Shown: piece after piece, positions 32,101 through 39,163 of the stretch | How positions within the stretch are numbered: position 1 is the stretch's first letter | How the letters are laid out: each line of letters begins with the position of its first letter | Origin: Streptomyces thermolilacinus SPC6 | GTDB taxonomy: Bacteria > Actinomycetota > Actinomycetes > Streptomycetales > Streptomycetaceae | Length of the DNA stretch: 64,000 nucleotides | Assembly (NCBI RefSeq): GCF_000478605.2 | Contig: NZ_ASHX02000001.1 | Coordinates: 6,029,001 to 6,093,000 of the forward strand | Direction of reading: 5' to 3' | The notes under the pieces: model-generated | What the model was told of the DNA's origin: nothing | The model's input: only the letters and a program-made list of their open reading frames with translations | Databases searched by the model: none | Position numbers and translations under genes: made by a program

Positions 32101-32279
32101 GCGGGCGGCTCCGCGAACGGCACCTCGCCCTCGAACCGGTCCACGGCGACGGGCGCCGGGTCGTCGGCGGCCGTGACGGGCGGCGCGCCCGCGAGGAGGC
32201 CGGCGAGCACGGCCGTGGCCGCGAGGACCGCCGTCCTCGCTCTGCCCCGGCGGGGGTGGGGTGGGTGGTGTCCGGGCAT
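29196..32279 (-). CDS. Secreted multidomain GH3 beta-glucosidase
   Basis: The order is: signal peptide (1-37); a CBM-like beta-sandwich (about 45-225, GWGGFSHEFATDRPAPDW, FEIKDGG, WHLVEIPFSDF); a Calx-beta domain (about 240-330, VAYTTEGGTARPGEDFTPVS); the GH3 barrel (about 355-710); the GH3 C-domain (about 735-940); and a short helical tail. The catalytic nucleophile is Asp638 in FVISDWQAID. The KHFVGDGGT motif (residues about 544-552) and RDERWGRSYE are the usual substrate-binding segments. At 1027 residues it is larger than simple beta-glucosidases and should act outside the cell on beta-glucans. GAAGGAG precedes the ATG. It follows the GH30 gene by 133 bp on the same strand. Confidence 0.92.
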   Translation of the reverse strand: MPGHHPPHPRRGRARTAVLAATAVLAGLLAGAPPVTAADDPAPVAVDRFEGEVPFAEPPADGIFTWGSDADDRPALSLAERPDAPEGAKVLEGRYDISGWGGFSHEFATDRPAPDWTAHKGIRFWWYGQNTAPLPPGSGKRIHFEIKDGGSSGATSELWTTSFTDDWQGWHLVEIPFSDFVYRADYQPVGGIDQVLGLNAMWGYAFTLPPGSPGTFAVDGVELYGKAEPALTARVVADSAVHPVDEGGTARVRLSVATTGSGPLTEPVTVAYTTEGGTARPGEDFTPVSGTVTFPAGTPSGESRTVEVPTLRDGAAEAAETVPLRLTVTGAKAPAETPQVVLNAHGLPYLDARLPVKKRVADLLKRMSLAEKAGQMTQAERNALRSQGDIASHALGSLLSGGGSVPTPNTPEAWARMVDAYQLRAQATRFQIPLIYGVDAVHGHNNVVGATIMPHNIGIGAGRDPELARRTGAVTAKEVRATGVPWDFAPCLCVTRDERWGRSYEAFGEDPALVTAMTTVIEGMQGRASGKDLARNDKVLTSAKHFVGDGGTAFGSSSTGSYTIDQGVTRVSREELEAVHLAPFAEAVKRGTGTVMPSYSSLDIIGDDAGPVKMHADAAMINGVLKGRMGFEGFVISDWQAIDQIPGDYPSDVRTSVNAGLDMIMVPTNYQDFTRILQAEVTAGRISEARIDDAVSRILTQKFRLGLFEKPYADTTHLAEVGSPAHRAVAREAAAKSQVLLKNDGGVLPLKASQKVYVAGSNADDLGSQAGGWTISWQGSSGAITTGTTILEGMRKAAPDAGITYSKDASADLAGHDVGVVVVGETPYAEGVGDVGNGHDLELSPADKAAVDRVCAEMPCAVLVVSGRPQLIGDRLAAIDALVASWLPGTEGDGVADVLYGKRPFTGRLPVTWPKSEAQLPVNVGDAVYDPQFPYGWGLTTLSAPVRGGETTLRVLGAGARALEAAGRGESPAARELVGKARLLVQQKMGGGITAASAKPFAEADQLLLRGKPSAAMAKLTEAYRAS

Positions 32280-32412
32280 GGAGGCTCCTTCGGCGCTCGT
32301 CCGGTACGGGTCTCGGAGGCGGGCCCGGCGGGTGTGCCGGGCCGGGGGCCAGGCGGGGTACGGCCTGGCGGGGCGGAGGGTCAGGAGGGGGACGGCCTGG
32401 GCGGTCCGGGGG

Positions 32413-34311
32413 TCAGGAGGGGCGGTGGGTCCACTTCTGGTTGTCGCCGCCCGTGCAGGTCCAGATCTGGGTGCGGGCCCCGTCCGCCGACGACCGGTCC
32501 CGCACGTCCAGGCACTTGTCGGCCGCCGTGTTCACCAGGTCCCGGGTGGCGGCGTTGTACGACCAGCGTTGGGCGCCGGTCCCGTTGCACGTGTACAGCT
32601 GGACCGCCGCGCCGTCCGCCGTCGAACCGCCCGTCACGTCCAGGCACTTGCCGAGCGCCCGTACGCTGCCGTCCGCCGCGAGCGTCCAGCGCTGCGCCGC
32701 CGTGCCGTTGCACGTGTACAGCTGCACGGGCGTGCCGTCGGCGCCGGAACCCCCGGCGACGTCCAGGCACTTGCCCGCCAGGCCGGTGAACGCGCCGTCC
32801 GCCGGGGCGCCGTCGCCCGGCGTGCCGGTCCAGGTGAACGTGGCGGTGGTGCGGGCCGGGAGGGTGTACGTGAAGGACTGGTCGCCCCAGTTCACCCGCA
32901 CCGACTGCGCGTTCGTGCCGCCGTTGTGCGCGATGAGCGCCTTGGAGCCGTCCGGGTTGCGCCACGCGACGTTCTGCACGGTGCTGTTGGCGGTGGAGGC
33001 GATCCGGTACGCGCCCGGGCGGACGAACTTGGTGAGGTGGCCGGTCGTGTAGTACTCGATCGTGTAGTCCACCTGACCGGCCCGCGCGCCGCCCTCCTGC
33101 ACGGTGACCAGCCCGGTGCAGGTGCCGCAGCCGCCGTTGTGCGGGCCCATGTTCTGGTTGAGTGCCAGGCTCCACTTGACCAGGCTGCCGCTCCAGTTGC
33201 GGGCGTAGCCGACGATGTCCGCGAGGTCCTCGTTGTGCTGGTTCGCCACCCAGGTGCCGCCCGAGTGCTCGGTGCTGAACTGCCGTACCGCCGGGTACTG
33301 GTCGTGGACCTGGCTGCCGACGGCCGGGTCGCCGAAGTAGCCGTGCCAGGCGATCCCGCCGAACAGCGGGTCCTCGCGCACCCCCGGGTCGGCCAGCACG
33401 GCAGCGCCGAAGTTCGCGTAGTCGCCGTAGTTCCAGTCGTGCACCAGCACCCTGGTGGTGAGCCCGGCCGCGCGGAGCGCCGGGTACACGTGGTTCTTGG
33501 TGAACTCGACGAGACCGGACGGGTTCCAGTTCATGCCCGGGTAGTCCATGGCGGCCGGGTTGTCGGCGCGGCAGCAGTTGGGCTCGTTCTGCACCGACAG
33601 GTAGTCGACCTTGATGCCCGCGGCCTGGTAGCTCTGCACGTACTTGACGAGGTACTGGGCGTACGTGGGGTAGTGCTCCCACTTCAGCCAGCCCATCTGG
33701 TCCATGCGCCCGTTGTCCTTCATCCAGCCGGGCGCGCTCCACGGCACGCCCTTCACCCGCAGCGCCGGGTTGAGCTGCTTGGCCTGCGCGGTGAGGAGCC
33801 GGACGTCCGTGTCGTAGCCGTTCGCCCCGAAGTCCGCCAGGTCGCAGCACGTGTCGTCCAGCGAGACGTGGCCGGGACGCGACAGGTCGGACGCGCCGAT
33901 CGGGTTGCGCACGAACGACAGGCCGATGCCGTCCGTCGGCGAGAACAACTTGCGCATCACCGTGTCGCGGGTGGCCGCGCTGACGACGCCGCCGCGCAGC
34001 AGATAGGCGGTCGTGTCGGTGATGGACGCGCCGCCGCCCTCGAACTGCTGGTACGTGGTGCCCTCGTCCACCGTGATCGTGTGCGCGGCCGTGCCACCGG
34101 CCGGGCCGAACGCGAGCGGCGCCTGCGGGGCGAGACCGCGGGTGACGGTGCGGCCCGAGGCGTCCGACGTGGTGGTCAGCCACACGTCGACGCGCTCGTT
34201 CGCGGCCTGTGCCGTGCCGGGGCCGACGGCGACGAGAGCGCCGGCGGCGAGGACGCAGGCCACCAGCGAGGCGACGAGGCGGCGGGGCCTTCCGCGTGGG
34301 GTGGTGCGCAT
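32413..34311 (-). CDS. Secreted GH30 glycosidase with ricin-B carbohydrate-binding domain
   Basis: A signal peptide (about 1-37) is followed by a GH30 (beta/alpha)8 barrel and beta-sandwich. The acid/base residue is Glu243 in SVQNEPN and the nucleophile Glu348 in FSTEHSGG. The C-terminus (about 510-632) is a ricin-type trefoil with three QxW repeats (AAQRWTL, GAQRWSY, DNQKWTH), each with a GKCLDV-like turn. GH30 members hydrolyse beta-1,6-glucan, beta-1,6-galactan or glucosylceramide; CCDLADFGANGYD suggests the endo-beta-1,6 group, but this is not certain. The downstream GH3 could process the products. Confidence 0.88.
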   Translation of the reverse strand: MRTTPRGRPRRLVASLVACVLAAGALVAVGPGTAQAANERVDVWLTTTSDASGRTVTRGLAPQAPLAFGPAGGTAAHTITVDEGTTYQQFEGGGASITDTTAYLLRGGVVSAATRDTVMRKLFSPTDGIGLSFVRNPIGASDLSRPGHVSLDDTCCDLADFGANGYDTDVRLLTAQAKQLNPALRVKGVPWSAPGWMKDNGRMDQMGWLKWEHYPTYAQYLVKYVQSYQAAGIKVDYLSVQNEPNCCRADNPAAMDYPGMNWNPSGLVEFTKNHVYPALRAAGLTTRVLVHDWNYGDYANFGAAVLADPGVREDPLFGGIAWHGYFGDPAVGSQVHDQYPAVRQFSTEHSGGTWVANQHNEDLADIVGYARNWSGSLVKWSLALNQNMGPHNGGCGTCTGLVTVQEGGARAGQVDYTIEYYTTGHLTKFVRPGAYRIASTANSTVQNVAWRNPDGSKALIAHNGGTNAQSVRVNWGDQSFTYTLPARTTATFTWTGTPGDGAPADGAFTGLAGKCLDVAGGSGADGTPVQLYTCNGTAAQRWTLAADGSVRALGKCLDVTGGSTADGAAVQLYTCNGTGAQRWSYNAATRDLVNTAADKCLDVRDRSSADGARTQIWTCTGGDNQKWTHRPS

Positions 34312-34743
34312 GGTGCTCCTTCCCAGGGGGGTGGGCGCGCCGCCCGACGGGGCGCGGCACGGGGTGGGGCAGGACGGGACGGGCGACGGACGGTGGACGG
34401 TGGACGGTGGACGGTCGGACCGTGCGTGCGGTGTCGGCGATGGAGCGGGGGAGGCGCCGGAACGACCGGCCGTACGGTCTGAGGCCTTCGTTCACCGCTT
34501 GAACACGACTCGCTGCTTAACTCGCGGCTTGATTTAAGTGGCGTCACACGGTGGCCGTCAAGGCGTCACACACAAGCAACTCCCGCGCCCCACAAGCCGC
34601 AGGAACGTCGCGGACCCGGACGGACCACCACGTTCCGCGTTCAACCTGTGCAGTCCGCGCCGCCGTCGAGGGCCCGAGCGGGCGCCCTGAACCCCCCTCC
34701 CGCCCCGTACGTACCCGAGGCTGCGTCGACGACGGGAGCGGAC
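34312..34743. other. 432-bp promoter region between GH30 and the sortase gene, with repeats
   Basis: There is no credible gene. Four perfect tandem GGACGGT heptamers occupy 34388-34415. A dyad with CTTAA (34516-34520) and TTAAG (34534-34538) arms lies in an AT-richer stretch suited to a promoter. The dyad is about 205 bp from both divergent starts. Confidence 0.6.
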
Positions 34744-35526
34744 ATGACCGATCGCCAGGACACCACGGTGCGCGGACTGCGCGTCGGGGGCGCGGAACTC
34801 GCCGTCGTCCTCACCCCCGGCTGGGACGACGTGGCCGCCCTCGGCCGCGAGGAGGGCCGGCTGGCCGAGCAGCGCGGCGCCCCCGTGACCCTCGACGAGG
34901 CCGCCGGCCATCGCCTGCGCGTCTGGCCGTCGGTGGCGGGCGGGCCCGAGGCGCGCGGCAGGGCGGTCGGCCCCGCCCCGGCCCCCGTCCCGTCCTCCGT
35001 ACCGCCCCCCGCCCCGGCCCCCGCTCCCGAACGGGCCCGCCCGCACGCCGAGCGCCTCGGCGAGCCGCGGAGAGGCGCAACCGCACCGCGCGCCGTCTCC
35101 ATCCCGTCCCTCGGCGTCACCTCCACCCCGGAGCGCCTCGGCCAGCGGAAGGGCGGCACCATGGAGACACCCCGCGACCCCGACAAGGCGGGCTGGTACG
35201 TCCCCGGCCCCGCCCCCGGTGCCAAGGGCCCGGCCGTCATCGTCGGACACGTCAGCTGGAACGGCAAGCCGTCCGTGTTCCACCGGCTCTCCGCGATGAA
35301 GCGCGGCGAGAAGATCCGCGTCGACCGCGAGGACGGCACCACCGCCGAGTTCACCGTCGAGCGCGTCGGCCAGTACCCGAAGAACCGGTTCCCCACCGTC
35401 GAGGTCTACAAGAACACCGACCACGCCGGTCTGCGCCTCATCACCTGCGGCGGCCGGCACGACGAGTCGAGGCGGTACTGCTCCGACAACGTCGTCGTCT
35501 TCGCCCGCCTCACCGACGGCGCGTAG
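34744..35526 (+). CDS. Class F-type sortase without a visible membrane anchor
   Basis: The C-terminal sortase fold (about 112-260) has His169 in IVGHVSW, Cys235 in RLITCGG and Arg243/244 in ESRRYCSDNVV, the expected catalytic triad. This fits the actinobacterial class F. Class F enzymes normally carry an N-terminal membrane helix. Here residues 1-70 (GLRVGGAELAVVLTPGWDDV) are not hydrophobic enough, and residues 70-100 are a Pro/Ala linker. The region is charged and may be a distinct small domain. An ATG with GGGAGCG upstream starts the frame. No LPxTG-type substrate was noticed in the window. Confidence 0.82.
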   Translation: MTDRQDTTVRGLRVGGAELAVVLTPGWDDVAALGREEGRLAEQRGAPVTLDEAAGHRLRVWPSVAGGPEARGRAVGPAPAPVPSSVPPPAPAPAPERARPHAERLGEPRRGATAPRAVSIPSLGVTSTPERLGQRKGGTMETPRDPDKAGWYVPGPAPGAKGPAVIVGHVSWNGKPSVFHRLSAMKRGEKIRVDREDGTTAEFTVERVGQYPKNRFPTVEVYKNTDHAGLRLITCGGRHDESRRYCSDNVVVFARLTDGA

Positions 35527-35536
35527 GGCGGTACGC

Positions 35537-35576
35537 GCCGGGGGCCGGCCGTCCCGCCAGGACACCGGCCCCCGGC
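35537..35576. terminator. Hairpin after the sortase gene
   Basis: GCCGGGGGCCGG (35537-35548) pairs with CCGGCCCCCGGC (35565-35576). It serves convergent genes on both sides. Confidence 0.75.
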
Positions 35577-35599
35577 CGCCCGCTCACTCATCCGCCCGC

Positions 35600-36190
35600 T
35601 CACTCCTCCACCCCATCCGGCTTGCCCCCATCCGGCTTCCCCGCATCCGCCTCTGCCGCCCCCGCTCCCGGCTCCGCCGCGGAATCCGCCGCCGCCTCGG
35701 CCTCCTGGGCCATCCGGGCCTCCATCAGCTCCGTCTCGTACTGGTCGAGGACCTCCTGCACCGTGCGGCCCGTCTGCGCGGCGACGTCCTTGATGGCCGC
35801 CGTCGCCCAGTTCGACAGGGACAGCGCGAACGCCATCAGGCCGTCGTCGCCCCGCTGGTGGCGCACCCCGAGGAGGTACGCCAGGTTCAGATACGGCACG
35901 AGATCCGGCGGCTCGGCCGGCGCGCTGTGCCGCAGCATGCCGATCGTCGTCCGCGTCGCCTCCTCGCGCAGCGGCAGGAGACGCTCGCGTTCCACCTCCG
36001 CCTCGGCGATGACCCGCCGCCGCTCTGCCTTGTCCTCACAGCCCTCCCGGTCGCCTCTTGCCGAGCACCGTACGAGCCGGGAATCCGGGCGCGCGCCACC
36101 TTCCGGGGATCCGGCCCGTCCGGCGCACCGGACCCGGCCAGGCCGCGCTCCGCCCGGTAGGATGCGCCGTCCCGCTCCTCGGCCGGGCAC
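35600..36190 (-). CDS. Hypothetical protein, helical core with acidic C-terminal tail; start uncertain
   Basis: Residues about 55-160 look like a real helical domain (EDKAERRRVIAEAEVERERL, YLNLAYLLGVRHQRGDDGLM, FALSLSNWATAAIKDVAAQT). The final 35 residues are Ala/Glu/Pro-rich (two KPDGG units). No family is recognised. The GTG at 36190 lies four bases past the upstream DUF72 stop, suggesting coupling, but the first 50 residues are Arg/Gly-rich and not protein-like. A GTG at 35995 would give 131 residues and cut into the helix. A small indel upstream of residue 50 is also possible. Confidence 0.55.
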   Translation of the reverse strand: MPGRGAGRRILPGGARPGRVRCAGRAGSPEGGARPDSRLVRCSARGDREGCEDKAERRRVIAEAEVERERLLPLREEATRTTIGMLRHSAPAEPPDLVPYLNLAYLLGVRHQRGDDGLMAFALSLSNWATAAIKDVAAQTGRTVQEVLDQYETELMEARMAQEAEAAADSAAEPGAGAAEADAGKPDGGKPDGVEE

Positions 36191-36194
36191 CGCC

Positions 36195-36968
36195 CTAACC
36201 GCCGGGCGGCAGGCGCGGCGGTGTCCGCGTGACGGCCAGCCCGGCCGTGCGCGCCGCGCCCGCGAAGACCAGGGCGTCCGCGAGCGCCGCGCCGTTCGGG
36301 TCGTTGTTGAAGTACGCGTACACGTCCCGTCCGTCCGGCCAGGTCTCGGCGATCCGCCCCGCCCAGGTCTCCAGGGACCTGCGCCCGTAGCGCGGCCACG
36401 GCCGGGCCCGCCCCTGGTGGAACCGCACGTACCCCCAGTCCGCCGTCCGCCACAGCGGCGTCACCGGCCGCGCCCGCACATCCGCCCAGCACAGCGCGGC
36501 GCCCCGCGCCTCCAGCACGCCCCGCACCGCGTCCGTCCACCACGACGGGTGGCGCGGCTCCACCGCGACCCGCACCCCTGCCGGGAAGGCGGCGAGGCAC
36601 GCGCCGAGGAGCCCCGCGTCGGCCCGCAGTGTCGGCGGCAGCTGGAGCAGTACGGGTCCGAGCCGGTCCCCGAGCCCGGCCGCGTGTTCCATCAGCCGCC
36701 CCACCGGCTCCTCCGGGTCCCGCAGCCGCTTCACATGCGTCAGGAACCGGCTGGCCTTCACGGCGACCACGAAGTCCGGCGGGGTCCGCTCCCGCCACGC
36801 CTCGAACGTCCCGTACGTCGGCAGCCGGTAGAACGCGTTGTTGACCTCGACGGTCGCGAAGGCCGCCGCGTACTCCTCCAGCCACAGCCGCTGAGGCGTC
36901 CCCGCCGCGTAGAGGACGCCGCGCCAGTCCCGGTACTGCCACCCCGATGTGCCGACGAGAAGCACCAT
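36195..36968 (-). CDS. DUF72 (YecE-like) protein
   Basis: All DUF72 landmarks are present: LLVGTSGWQYRDWRG, VEVNNAFYRLPT, FVVAVKASRFLTHVKRL, VLLQLPPTL, VAVEPRHPSWW, YVRFHQG and VYAYFNNDPNG. At 257 residues it matches the usual length, unlike the longer paralogue at 18337. The fold is TIM-barrel-like with unknown activity. The following gene on this strand begins four bases after its stop. Confidence 0.88.
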   Translation of the reverse strand: MVLLVGTSGWQYRDWRGVLYAAGTPQRLWLEEYAAAFATVEVNNAFYRLPTYGTFEAWRERTPPDFVVAVKASRFLTHVKRLRDPEEPVGRLMEHAAGLGDRLGPVLLQLPPTLRADAGLLGACLAAFPAGVRVAVEPRHPSWWTDAVRGVLEARGAALCWADVRARPVTPLWRTADWGYVRFHQGRARPWPRYGRRSLETWAGRIAETWPDGRDVYAYFNNDPNGAALADALVFAGAARTAGLAVTRTPPRLPPGG

Positions 36969-37103
36969 GCGCCCATCAAAGCATGTGATCCGGACATTTC
37001 GCCGCCTGTCGGTGCGGCCGGTGGAACCCGGCGCGGCGGGGTGCCCCGAGGTGCGGCCAACGCCCCGAACCCGCAGGCCAGTTGTGTGGTTGAATCCCTG
37101 GCC

Positions 37104-37751
37104 ATGACGCTAGCCGCCGAGTCCGCCGAGTGGTACGCCAAGGAAGTCACGTGGATGGTCGTGGGGGTAGTCGCCACCCTGGCGGTCGGGCTCCTCACCG
37201 CGTGGGCGACCAAGAACGCGAGCCTGCGCCGCTGCCGCATCACCTACGAGGTCGTCTCGAACTCCCTGCTGCTCCCCAGCGACCACAGCGGGAACGTGTC
37301 GGTGAGCCACCAGGGCGTGCGCCTCGGGGAGCCGAGGGCCGTGACGATCTACCTGCGCAACGCGGGTCGCCGCGACATCACGAGCGACCAGTTCCACGGC
37401 GGCAGGCCCATCGCCTTCGACTTCGGCCGCCCCGTCCTCGAACTGCTGAGCGTCCAGTCGTCCGCGTCGTCCTACCCGATGGACGTGGAGCTGGAGGGCA
37501 GCGCCTTCCTCGTGCGGCCCTCCTTCATCCGGCGGAAGAAGGGCGCGGCCGTCACGGTCCTGCTGGACGGCGGTTTCGACACGGACGACCTGGCCGTCCG
37601 GCACGAGATGGTCAACGGCCGCGTGGACCTGGTGGACCATGTGAAGAACGGGGCGGCGGGGCGCCTGGGGGCGGCGGCCCTGGCCGCCGCGGCCGTCGCG
37701 TCCGCCTTCACGCTGTCGGCCTTGGTCTCGTCACTCAAGGACCTCTTCTGA
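37104..37751 (+). CDS. Membrane protein with two terminal helices, unknown function
   Basis: The 215-residue protein has one membrane helix near the N-terminus (about 17-36, WMVVGVVATLAVGLLTAW) and one near the C-terminus (about 186-208). Between them is a beta-rich domain (RITYEVVSNSLLL, GEPRAVTIYLRNAGRRDITS, VTVLLDGGFD) that resembles an immunoglobulin-like or galactose-binding-like sandwich. No enzymatic motif is seen. The start is the ATG at 37104. It converges on the LysR-like gene with 43 bp between stops and no clear hairpin. Confidence 0.7.
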   Translation: MTLAAESAEWYAKEVTWMVVGVVATLAVGLLTAWATKNASLRRCRITYEVVSNSLLLPSDHSGNVSVSHQGVRLGEPRAVTIYLRNAGRRDITSDQFHGGRPIAFDFGRPVLELLSVQSSASSYPMDVELEGSAFLVRPSFIRRKKGAAVTVLLDGGFDTDDLAVRHEMVNGRVDLVDHVKNGAAGRLGAAALAAAAVASAFTLSALVSSLKDLF

Positions 37752-37794
37752 CCGGCGCCCGGGCCCCGGAAGACGCCGCGACGTTACGGAACGG

Positions 37795-38577
37795 TCAGGA
37801 ACGGCGGCGCGGCTTGCCCCGCCGGGCGCCCTGCGAGACCCCACCGCCGCCGCGCCGTGCGGGCTTCCCCGCCTGCTGCTTCCCGCCACCGCCGCCGCGC
37901 CGCTGGGAGGCACCGGCTCCCGCGCCGGAGGCCGGGGCGCGCCTGGCCTTCGGCTCCTCGGCGGGCTTGCGGCCCCGGGTGCTGTTCACCGTCCGTCCGC
38001 GCACGATCCCGATGAAGTCCTCCACCCGGTCCGTCGTCCGCTCCTCCGGCCACGCGAGCGCCACCTGCGACTGGGGCACGTCCGTGACCGTCCGGTACGT
38101 GAGGTCCCTGCGGTGGTGGAGGCGGGCCAGCGACTGGGGCACGATCAGCAGGCCCACGTTCGCCGCGACCAGCTCGATGGCGTCCGCCGTCGTCGCGGGC
38201 CGCTCGAACCCGGGCCGACCCGGCGGGTTCTCCCAGGCGAGAGTGTCGTCCAGCGGGTGGAACACGACCTCGTCGGCGAGGTCGGCGGCGGTCACCTCGT
38301 CCACGGCGGCGATCACGTGGTCCTTGGGGACGACCACGACGGTCGTCTCCGTGTACAGCGGGATCGCGCTGAAGTACGGACGGTCCACCGGCAGCCGGAC
38401 GAGCCCGGCGTCCGCGTCGCCCCGGCGCAGTGCGTCCTCGGCCTCGGCGGCGGACACCGCCACGAGGTCCAGAGGCACGTCCGGCAGCCTCTCCTGCCAG
38501 ATCCGCACCCACTTCGCGGGTGTCGCACCCGGGACGTACGCGAGCCTGAACGAGGAGGGTGCTTCCGTGCCTGTCAC
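37795..38577 (-). CDS. LysR substrate-binding domain protein lacking the DNA-binding domain
   Basis: The sequence FRLAYVPGATPAKWVRIWQE through ANVGLLIVPQSLARLH is a LysR-type effector-binding domain (about 8-200). No winged-helix HTH precedes it, and the frame upstream is not HTH-like. The last 55 residues are a basic, Gly-rich tail (KKQ, RRGGGG and KPARRGGGG repeats) that could bind nucleic acid. It is divergent from a DUF5997 gene 57 bp away. This pairing is conserved in actinobacteria in my recollection, and the function is unknown. Confidence 0.82.
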   Translation of the reverse strand: MTGTEAPSSFRLAYVPGATPAKWVRIWQERLPDVPLDLVAVSAAEAEDALRRGDADAGLVRLPVDRPYFSAIPLYTETTVVVVPKDHVIAAVDEVTAADLADEVVFHPLDDTLAWENPPGRPGFERPATTADAIELVAANVGLLIVPQSLARLHHRRDLTYRTVTDVPQSQVALAWPEERTTDRVEDFIGIVRGRTVNSTRGRKPAEEPKARRAPASGAGAGASQRRGGGGGKQQAGKPARRGGGGVSQGARRGKPRRRS

Positions 38578-38634
38578 CCGGCCAGGTTACCGGGCGTGGT
38601 CGGGAGCCGCGCACATGCTCGATATCCTGGACGT

Positions 38635-39033
38635 ATGACGTCGCACCGCACCCCCCAGACGATGAAGCCCGCGACCGCGGCGAAGAAGCTGGGGATCTAC
38701 CTCGAGGCCGCCCCCGCAGAGTTCCAGGAGGGGTCCGTCTCGCGCGACGAGCTGAACGCCCTCCAGACCGACCCGCCCGAGTGGCTGCGCGAGCTGCGGC
38801 GCAACGGCCCGCACCCCCGGCCCGTGGTCGCGGCCCGGCTCGGCGTCTCCATCTCGGGCCTCGCCCGCGGCGGGGTCACCGAGGCGCTCACCACCGACCA
38901 GATCGAGGCCCTGAAGGCCGAGAACCCCGAGTGGCTCCAGAAGGAGCGGGCCACCCAGGCGGAGGTCCGCAAGGAGGCCGTCCGGATCAAGGAGAAGCGC
39001 GCCGCCGGACAGGACGCCGCCGCGGCCTCCTGA
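38635..39033 (+). CDS. DUF5997 protein
   Basis: The 132-residue protein contains the pattern MKPATAAKKLGIYLEAAPAE, FQEGSVSRDELNAL and PHPRPVVAARLGVSISGLAR, characteristic of DUF5997. The middle resembles a small helix-turn-helix (RPVVAARLGVSISGLARGG), so DNA binding is possible. A TATCCT box lies 8-9 bases before the ATG with no ribosome site, suggesting a leaderless transcript. It is divergent from the LysR-like gene, and a large hairpin follows. Confidence 0.83.
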   Translation: MTSHRTPQTMKPATAAKKLGIYLEAAPAEFQEGSVSRDELNALQTDPPEWLRELRRNGPHPRPVVAARLGVSISGLARGGVTEALTTDQIEALKAENPEWLQKERATQAEVRKEAVRIKEKRAAGQDAAAAS

Positions 39034-39103
39034 CCCGCGCTCCCGGCCCGCGCGCCGCCCGGCGCTCGCGCTCCCGCCCGCGCGCCCCTGAGCGCGCGTC
39101 CCC

Positions 39104-39157
39104 CGATACGGCTCCGGCCCGGCCCCTCCCTGTGGGGGCCGGGCCGGAGCCGTATCG
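39104..39157. terminator. Long bidirectional terminator
   Basis: A perfect 23-bp stem (39104-39126 with 39135-39157) has an eight-base loop, between two convergent genes. Confidence 0.9.
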
Positions 39158-39163
39158 GCTGTG

